Shown: positions 63,569 to 64,000 of the stretch, in pieces
Layout of the letters: each line of letters opens with the position of its first letter
Position numbering within the stretch: position 1 is the first letter of the stretch
Assembly: GCF_002585305.1 (NCBI RefSeq)
Contig: NZ_NUNF01000020.1
Location: forward strand, 154,528-218,527
Length of the DNA stretch: 64,000 nucleotides
From: Bacillus sp. AFS037270
GTDB taxonomy: Bacteria; Bacillota; Bacilli; Bacillales_B; DSM-18226
Direction: 5' to 3'
Made by a program: the position numbers and the translations under genes
The notes under the pieces: generated by a model
The model's input: only the letters and a program-made list of their open reading frames with translations
Databases searched by the model: none
Told to the model about the DNA's origin: nothing

Positions 63569-64000
63569 ATGAGTGAAAAAATTAATGAAAATGAAAATAA
63601 CGAACAAAATACGGGTCTTACTATAGATAAGGAGCGCCTAAGGAATTTGACCAATCTGACCAATAATTTAACAAAAAATGACAATGCGCTTGATTTAGGC
63701 CCTTTAGTAAGAATGGCATCAACTCTCCTTACAAACCAATCTGTACTGAATACCGTTTCGGAACTTACTAAAACAAACCAAAACGATATACAAGATCCCC
63801 CAAATTCTTCTGAGTTGAAAGAACAAACTGAACATGATTCATTTTCGGAAAAACTGGAGGAAATTGTTAATAATTTCTCGGTAAGAACCTTAGAAATTTC
63901 AAATGAAATTTCCGCTCTAAAAGAGATAATAACTAATGAACTAACAGATTTAAAAAATGAATTATATCAAGTAAAAAAACAAAATAAGTATCTTAAAGAA
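63569..64000 (+). CDS. Coiled-coil protein of unknown function (runs off the window)
   Basis: The frame is open from ATG 63569 to the last base (144 codons) and has AAAGGTGG upstream. The N-terminal 30 residues are polar and rich in Asn and Glu. A middle part is Leu/Thr/Asn-rich (LDLGPLVRMASTLLTNQS). The visible C-terminal part (about 95-144) is a likely coiled coil (FSEKLEEIVNNFSVRTLEIS, LKEIITNELTDLKNELYQVK). No signal peptide or membrane helix is seen. I do not recognise it; the end is missing. Confidence 0.65.
   Translation, partial: MSEKINENENNEQNTGLTIDKERLRNLTNLTNNLTKNDNALDLGPLVRMASTLLTNQSVLNTVSELTKTNQNDIQDPPNSSELKEQTEHDSFSEKLEEIVNNFSVRTLEISNEISALKEIITNELTDLKNELYQVKKQNKYLKE

Noticed and set aside
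63481..63684. Minus-strand 67-codon frame
   Set aside because: It is the shadow of the plus-strand coiled-coil gene starting at 63569.
1..64000. CRISPR arrays, tRNA or rRNA genes, prophage
   Set aside because: No spaced repeats, cloverleaf-like genes, rRNA stretches or phage structural genes were recognised.

Overview
The window looks like chromosomal DNA of a low-GC, spore-forming Bacillaceae bacterium, most like Neobacillus, Priestia or a related Bacillus. The reasons are strong AGGAGG/GGGGGA ribosome sites, TTG and GTG starts, 11-bp-periodic TT(A/T)ACA Pho boxes, a class IV (phaR-phaB-phaC) polyhydroxyalkanoate synthase set, and genes like the Bacillus subtilis tcy/ytm/ytn, roc, bmrD and pho genes. 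No rRNA, tRNA or CRISPR was seen. The species call is an inference.

Layout. (1) 1-3.4 kb: the end of a BmrD-type ABC exporter, an AraC regulator and a small hydrophilic protein. (2) 3.6-21 kb: a phosphate island. It holds pstS-pstC-pstA-pstB-pstB-phoU, an orphan PhoP-like response regulator, a PhoX-type phosphatase, a multicopper oxidase, a YolD-like protein, a secreted propeller-phosphoesterase, a lone RND transporter and a second pstS. Good Pho boxes precede phoX, the phosphoesterase and pstS2, so much of the island is probably induced by phosphate starvation. (3) 21-27 kb: an IclR regulator divergent from two arginine-deiminase-superfamily hydrolases, an amino-acid permease and a RocB-like peptidase, probably for catabolism of arginine-like or methylated-arginine compounds. 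(4) 27-35 kb: a thiolase, a badly damaged IS1182-type element with an internal inversion, a short-chain dehydrogenase, and phaR-phaB-phaC for storage polyester.

(5) 35-58 kb: a large organic-sulfur region. It holds a LysR regulator, a YtmO-like LLM oxygenase, three NtaA/SnaA/YtnJ-type monooxygenases, an LLM gene broken by a stop codon, and an Opp/Gsi-type importer with fused ATPases. It also holds an esterase, a YtnI-like glutaredoxin, a TcyJ/K-LMN cystine-type importer, a lone SsuA-like binding protein, a GNAT acetyltransferase, an M20 deacylase, an FbpA-like protein, an SsuE-like FMN reductase, cysteine dioxygenase and half of a DMT transporter. The set fits import, N-acetylation, oxidative C-S cleavage and deacetylation of S-substituted cysteines, with SsuE supplying reduced flavin. 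(6) 58-61 kb: a ROK regulator and an APC amino-acid permease.

(7) 61.4-64 kb is the least explained part. A ~560-bp tandem duplication carries two copies of an unannotated 50-residue membrane peptide gene with four cysteines. The copies are identical across the membrane segment and differ at both ends. They lie downstream of a spermidine-synthase-fold gene whose 3' end was copied with them. A 26-codon ORF and a coiled-coil gene that leaves the window flank this locus.
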